64,000 nt of DNA from JAKFVC01 sp040386595 (GTDB taxonomy: Bacteria; Planctomycetota; Planctomycetia; Planctomycetales; Planctomycetaceae): NCBI GenBank assembly GCA_040386595.1, contig JAZKFE010000141.1:12860-76859 (forward strand). The letters run 5' to 3'. The position numbers and the translations under genes are program-made. The notes under the pieces were generated by a model. It searched no databases. It saw only the letters and a list, made by a program, of their open reading frames with translations, and had not been told where the DNA came from. Each line of letters opens with the position of its first letter. The stretch's first letter is position 1. Of the stretch, positions 62,145 through 64,000 are shown in pieces.

Positions 62145-63395
62145 ATGTGGCATCGAATCAACCTGTCGGGAATCGTGTGGCTAGGAGTAGGATTAATCTC
62201 GGCAGTGTGTGCTGGGGATGAACTTCGCCCCATCCCACTGGCGGCGAAGATTACGAACGTCCAACCAATGACAGGGATTGTGTTGTGGACCTCGAACGAG
62301 AATGCAGACTCGGCCCCGATCCAGCTTGAATTCAGCTACCTGGCCTATGACCAGATCGTCGGCAAGCAGGGGGAATACGACTGGACGCCGGTGGAACAAG
62401 TTCTGGATGCAGCGGCGAGCCGCAAGCACCAGTTGATCCTCCGCTGGCACGACACCTACGTCGGCAAACCAACCGGCGTCCCGGCCTACATCAAAGCACT
62501 TACGAACTACCGCGAAACGGTGGCCAACAGCGAAAAGAAACGGACCGGGTTCCCCGACTGGTCTCACCCGGAGCTTCGCCGATTTGTTTTGGAATTCTTC
62601 GGTCGTTTTGCCGAAAAGTACGACCGCGACCCGCGACTGGCCTTCGTGCAGGTGGGCTTCGGCTTATGGTCTGAGTACCACATTTACGATGGTCCGATGA
62701 AGCTGGGGAGCACGTTCCCCAGTAAGGAATTCCAGCGTGAATTCGCCGAACACTTAAATGGACAGTTTCGCCACACCCCCTGGATGATTTCGGTCGATGC
62801 GGCCGGCGATCACACGCCGTTTTCAGCCGACAAGAAACTTCTCGAACTGCCATTCGGTGTGTTTGACGACTCGTTCAATCATGCCAAGCATCAACAACAC
62901 AACGAGCCCAACTGGGACCTGTTTGGACGCGACCGCTGGAAGATCGCTCCGGCGGGGGGTGAGTTCAGCTTCTTCGAGCCCAAGGACCAGAAGGCCGCCC
63001 TTTCGAAAACGGGCCCGCACGGCATCCCGTTCGCCACGCATGCGGCACGGTTTCACATGTCATTTATCATTGGCGATGACCAACCCCGATTTCAGCCACC
63101 CGAACGGATCCGCGAGGCGGGGCTTGCCTGCGGCTACCGCTTTCGCGTGACGCGGTTAGAGGCCTCGGCCGACCGCACTGTTGTGACCATCAAGAACGTC
63201 GGTATTGCCCCGATCTACCACGACGCGTTCCCCACCGTCGCTGGAACGCGGGCCCAGCAATCACTCAAGGGACTGCTGCCCACAGAGACGCGGACGTTCG
63301 AGGTCGCAGCCGGGGGAGTCGCCCCGCAGTTGACCATCGAATCTGATCGATTGGTCCCCGGGCAACGCATTGAATTCGAAGCCGAGCTACCTTAA
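62145..63395 (+). CDS. Exported DUF4832-like protein
   Basis: 416 residues from ATG 62145, with GAGG five bases ahead. Residues 1-21 are a signal peptide ('LSGIVWLGVGLISAVCAG'). The middle is a TIM-barrel-like domain ('QLILRWHDTYVG', 'LAFVQVGFGLWSEYHIYDGP', 'FGVFDDSFNHAKH') and the C-terminus (about 310-416) a beta-sandwich ('VTIKNVGIAPIYHDAFP'), matching DUF4832 proteins, which are often found with carbohydrate-active enzymes. The active site is uncertain; a glycoside-hydrolase-like role outside the cytoplasm is inferred. Confidence 0.7.
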   Translation: MWHRINLSGIVWLGVGLISAVCAGDELRPIPLAAKITNVQPMTGIVLWTSNENADSAPIQLEFSYLAYDQIVGKQGEYDWTPVEQVLDAAASRKHQLILRWHDTYVGKPTGVPAYIKALTNYRETVANSEKKRTGFPDWSHPELRRFVLEFFGRFAEKYDRDPRLAFVQVGFGLWSEYHIYDGPMKLGSTFPSKEFQREFAEHLNGQFRHTPWMISVDAAGDHTPFSADKKLLELPFGVFDDSFNHAKHQQHNEPNWDLFGRDRWKIAPAGGEFSFFEPKDQKAALSKTGPHGIPFATHAARFHMSFIIGDDQPRFQPPERIREAGLACGYRFRVTRLEASADRTVVTIKNVGIAPIYHDAFPTVAGTRAQQSLKGLLPTETRTFEVAAGGVAPQLTIESDRLVPGQRIEFEAELP

Positions 63396-64000
63396 AAAAT
63401 CCGCTCGCTTTGAAAATCATCCGAGCAGAGACGCCAGCCACAAGTCGATCCCGAAATTCAACACGAGTAGGCCGAAAGTGCTCTTGCAATTCGACAACTG
63501 TCGAACACAAACGGCCCGGCAAAAATGCCTCGCAAAACCGAGAAATTGCCAACGGCGAAACCGAGCACGAAACGACAAATCAGAAGTCTGAAACCACGAA
63601 TAACACCAATCACACGAATGCAGAACAGCCCACCGCAATTGTCGGGAAATCATTGGAATTTTTCAGCCTTCTTTCTGATTTCGACAACCAAATGAGAATC
63701 TCTCTCCCCGTGTTTGATTCGTGTCATTGGTGCTATTCGTGGTAATAATTTTCTGAAGCAATTCAAACGTTCGTCCAAAGCCGAAAGTCTTGTTAGGGCC
63801 TCTTAGACAACGCCGACCTGGCCCAATCTTGTTTTCGTAAAATGACTTCGAATGCAGCTCCTGACGGCCTTGTTCCGTGTTTCATCCATGTCCATCCCCG
63901 TGGCTAAAAACTCTTCTCAATGCCTTCCAAAACTCTGTGTTCTCGGTGTCTTGTATGTTGGCAAAACAGAAGAAACAGAGTGTACTGGGGACCGTGAAAC
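63396..64000. repeat. Intergenic end with an inverted repeat
   Basis: 605 bases without a gene. ACCACGAATAACACCAATCA at 63593 is mirrored by TGGTGCTATTCGTGGT ending 63743, each arm about 27 bp. This is a common intergenic palindrome in Planctomycetota and related groups. Confidence 0.6.

Overview
The window reads as a chromosomal segment of a Planctomycetota bacterium, probably order Planctomycetales. The lineage call rests on a PQQ-type beta-propeller opening with 'WPQFRGP', a DUF6800-like basic microprotein, a cyclic-nucleotide-binding/4Fe-4S fusion, a multi-TM protein with the 'YNYGGRTSG' loop, a 41-residue membrane peptide, many small single-gene units and dense intergenic palindromes. 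No marker gene fixes genus or species. The tRNA-Glu is ordinary; there is no rRNA and no CRISPR array.

Region 1 (1-14.5 kb) is a decayed phage-tail or tailocin-like locus. Rightward genes include two proteins built from about 18 and 23 copies of a 22-residue repeat and a small structural protein. Leftward genes encode a baseplate-hub-like protein, a very cysteine-rich modular protein and two glycosyltransferase-like proteins. Between the arms sits a cargo island: a HipA-like kinase with its DUF3037 partner, then a three-gene unit whose last two genes look like a toxin-antitoxin-type pair. The island's far edge carries a broken copy of the 3' end of the structural gene at its near edge.

Region 2 (14.5-24.5 kb) is a mirror-image modification locus. 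The left arm has a glycosyltransferase-methyltransferase fusion and a JmjC/cupin oxygenase, each preceded by a copy of the same upstream region with a CTCTCGACGAGAG dyad. The right arm has an alpha/beta hydrolase interrupted by an assembly gap, a prolyl-4-hydroxylase-type oxygenase and a second glycosyltransferase-methyltransferase fusion. The two unrelated oxygenases share an N-terminal helical domain. A further glycosyltransferase follows.

Region 3 (24.6-32.9 kb) holds a broken RHS gene, a WD40-like propeller and a leftward 3-acetamido-3,6-dideoxyhexose-type sugar operon (acetyltransferase/ketoisomerase fusion, two DegT aminotransferases, a second hexapeptide acyltransferase) that ends in a glycosyltransferase cut off by a repeat element.

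Region 4 (33-46.3 kb) is repeat-ridden accessory DNA: a transposase remnant, small membrane and lipoproteins, a recent 1.15 kb tandem duplication, and an orphan polymorphic-toxin tip followed by two paralogous immunity-like genes. At least four families of palindromic repeats are scattered through it.

Region 5 (46.3-64 kb) is more chromosomal in character: a PQQ propeller, tRNA-Glu, a run of mostly single-gene units from 48.96 to 54.13 kb separated by a directly repeated AAAGGACAGGCATCT motif, a GlxA-type regulator divergent from an HD hydrolase, an FHA protein, a GT-C-like membrane protein, the CNB/4Fe-4S protein and an exported DUF4832-like protein.
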